A DNA stretch of 33,031 nt. Source: an uncultured Erysipelotrichaceae bacterium. GTDB lineage: Bacteria > Bacillota_I > Bacilli_A > Erysipelotrichales > Erysipelotrichaceae. A program made the position numbers and the translations under genes. Location: contig CAKUQM010000018.1 of the NCBI GenBank assembly GCA_934675465.1, forward strand, positions 1 through 33,031. Direction: 5' to 3'. Positions 32,821 through 33,031 of this stretch are shown piece after piece. Every line of letters starts with the position of its first letter. The stretch's first letter is position 1. The notes below the pieces were generated by a model. It worked only from the letters and a program-made list of their open reading frames with translations. It ran no database searches and was not told where the DNA came from.

Positions 32821-32836
32821 GGTCGTGGCTAGACGG
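32712..32836 (+). ncRNA. probable omega RNA (TnpB guide RNA): scaffold to 32820 plus guide
   Basis: Hairpins seen: GGCTAG/CTAGCC (32712-32717 with 32721-32726), TCTTAC/GTAAGA (32729-32734 with 32753-32758), and TTGTT/AACAA (32794-32798 with 32804-32808), ending in GGTAGTCCAC. The scaffold probably also includes some of the 3' end of tnpB. The about 16 nt following 32820 (GGTCGTGGCTAGACGG) would be the guide. Assignment rests on position and recalled family ends; no covariance test was run. Confidence 0.5.
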
Positions 32837-32878
32837 AATATATAGCCAGGATAAATTAATAACAACGCCAACGACCGT
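32819..32878. repeat. nested inverted repeat at the element's right flank
   Basis: ACGGTCGT (32819-32826) is the exact reverse complement of ACGACCGT (32871-32878). Inside, TGGCTA (32826-32831) pairs with TAGCCA (32843-32848). In addition CCACG-GT-CGTGG (32817-32828) is a short palindrome. The outer left arm crosses the predicted right end of the TnpB element. Function is not known. Confidence 0.6.
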
Positions 32879-32975
32879 TATTTAAGGGATGCATAACATA
32901 AATTAAAAATAGAACGAAAAACATCAAAATTATTAAAAAATATGCATAGATATATGTTAAGGTTTAGCGAAAATG
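32879..32975. other. AT-rich gene-free stretch
   Basis: Between the nested repeat and the last terminator there is A-rich sequence with no credible ORF, Shine-Dalgarno or clear promoter. ATATGCATA near 32940-32948 is a short palindrome without obvious meaning. The whole span 32688-33031 has no protein gene; it holds the omega RNA, the nested repeat and the terminator. Confidence 0.4.
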
Positions 32976-33020
32976 TCACCTATTGTGAATGAATTTATAT
33001 TTATCACAATAGGTGATTTA
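32976..33020. terminator. strong terminator-like palindrome without a visible gene
   Basis: TCACCTATTGTGA (32976-32988) and TCACAATAGGTGA (33004-33016) form a perfect 13-bp stem with a 15-nt loop, followed by TTTATTTTACTTTTT. The upstream flank is A-rich but lacks a long run, so plus-strand termination is best supported. It may serve a gene beyond the window on the minus strand, or a transcript starting downstream of tnpB. Confidence 0.8.
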
Positions 33021-33031
33021 TTTTACTTTTT

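Noticed and set aside
1..33031. rRNA, tRNA or CRISPR array
   Set aside because: No regular direct repeats with spacers and no tRNA- or rRNA-like segments were seen in the gene-free stretches.

Overview
The window looks like a chromosomal core-gene region of a low-GC Firmicute. Gene order (rplJ-rplL-ybxB-rpoB-rpoC; an S10-spc-alpha cluster with map, infA, rpmJ, a zinc-type S14 and no rpsD) is Bacilli/Erysipelotrichia-like. I lean to Erysipelotrichia or a near relative of the Mollicutes, because rpmD is missing, RpoB is unusually long and TGA is never used as a stop. That assignment is inference. The standard genetic code reads every gene through.

Layout. (1) 1-843: a Gly/Ala-rich, probably membrane-associated protein of unknown function, where rplK-rplA would often sit. 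(2) 844-10613: an L10-type attenuator leader, then rplJ, rplL, an RsmC-like methyltransferase (ybxB), rpoB and rpoC, closed by a terminator. (3) 10649-11344: a Sel1-repeat protein. It converges on the next operon across a 42-nt bidirectional terminator that includes both stop codons. (4) 11383-15691, minus strand: a beta-glucoside operon licT-bglF-bglA. It has a strong promoter, a perfect cre (CcpA) site over the -35 box, and an RAT antiterminator overlapping an intrinsic terminator, so the LicT product should control its own operon. (5) 15692-16104: an AT-rich divergent region, the strong rpsJ promoter and a structured 5' leader. (6) 16105-30200: one unbroken plus-strand S10-spc-alpha run from rpsJ to rplQ, with secY, adk, map, infA and rpmJ inside it and a terminator after rplQ. 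(7) 30248-31483: peptidase T with its own promoter and terminator. (8) 31484-32836: a solitary TnpB (IS200/IS605 OrfB-type RNA-guided nuclease) element without TnpA, followed by a probable omega RNA. (9) 32819-33031: a nested inverted repeat and a strong terminator with no gene visible for it.

How it fits together. Most of the window makes ribosomes, RNA polymerase, the Sec channel and N-terminal protein processing. The bgl operon and the Sel1 gene sit between the rpoBC and S10 blocks, where rpsL-rpsG-fusA-tuf are common in other Firmicutes. The points most worth following up are the absence of TGA stops in 41 genes, Asn at the rifamycin-pocket position equivalent to E. coli His526, a large insertion in RpoB, the missing rpmD, a codon-usage anomaly inside infA, the compact licT switch, and the TnpB/omega-RNA locus. 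I found no clear new defence or metabolic system. No rRNA, tRNA or CRISPR array was seen.
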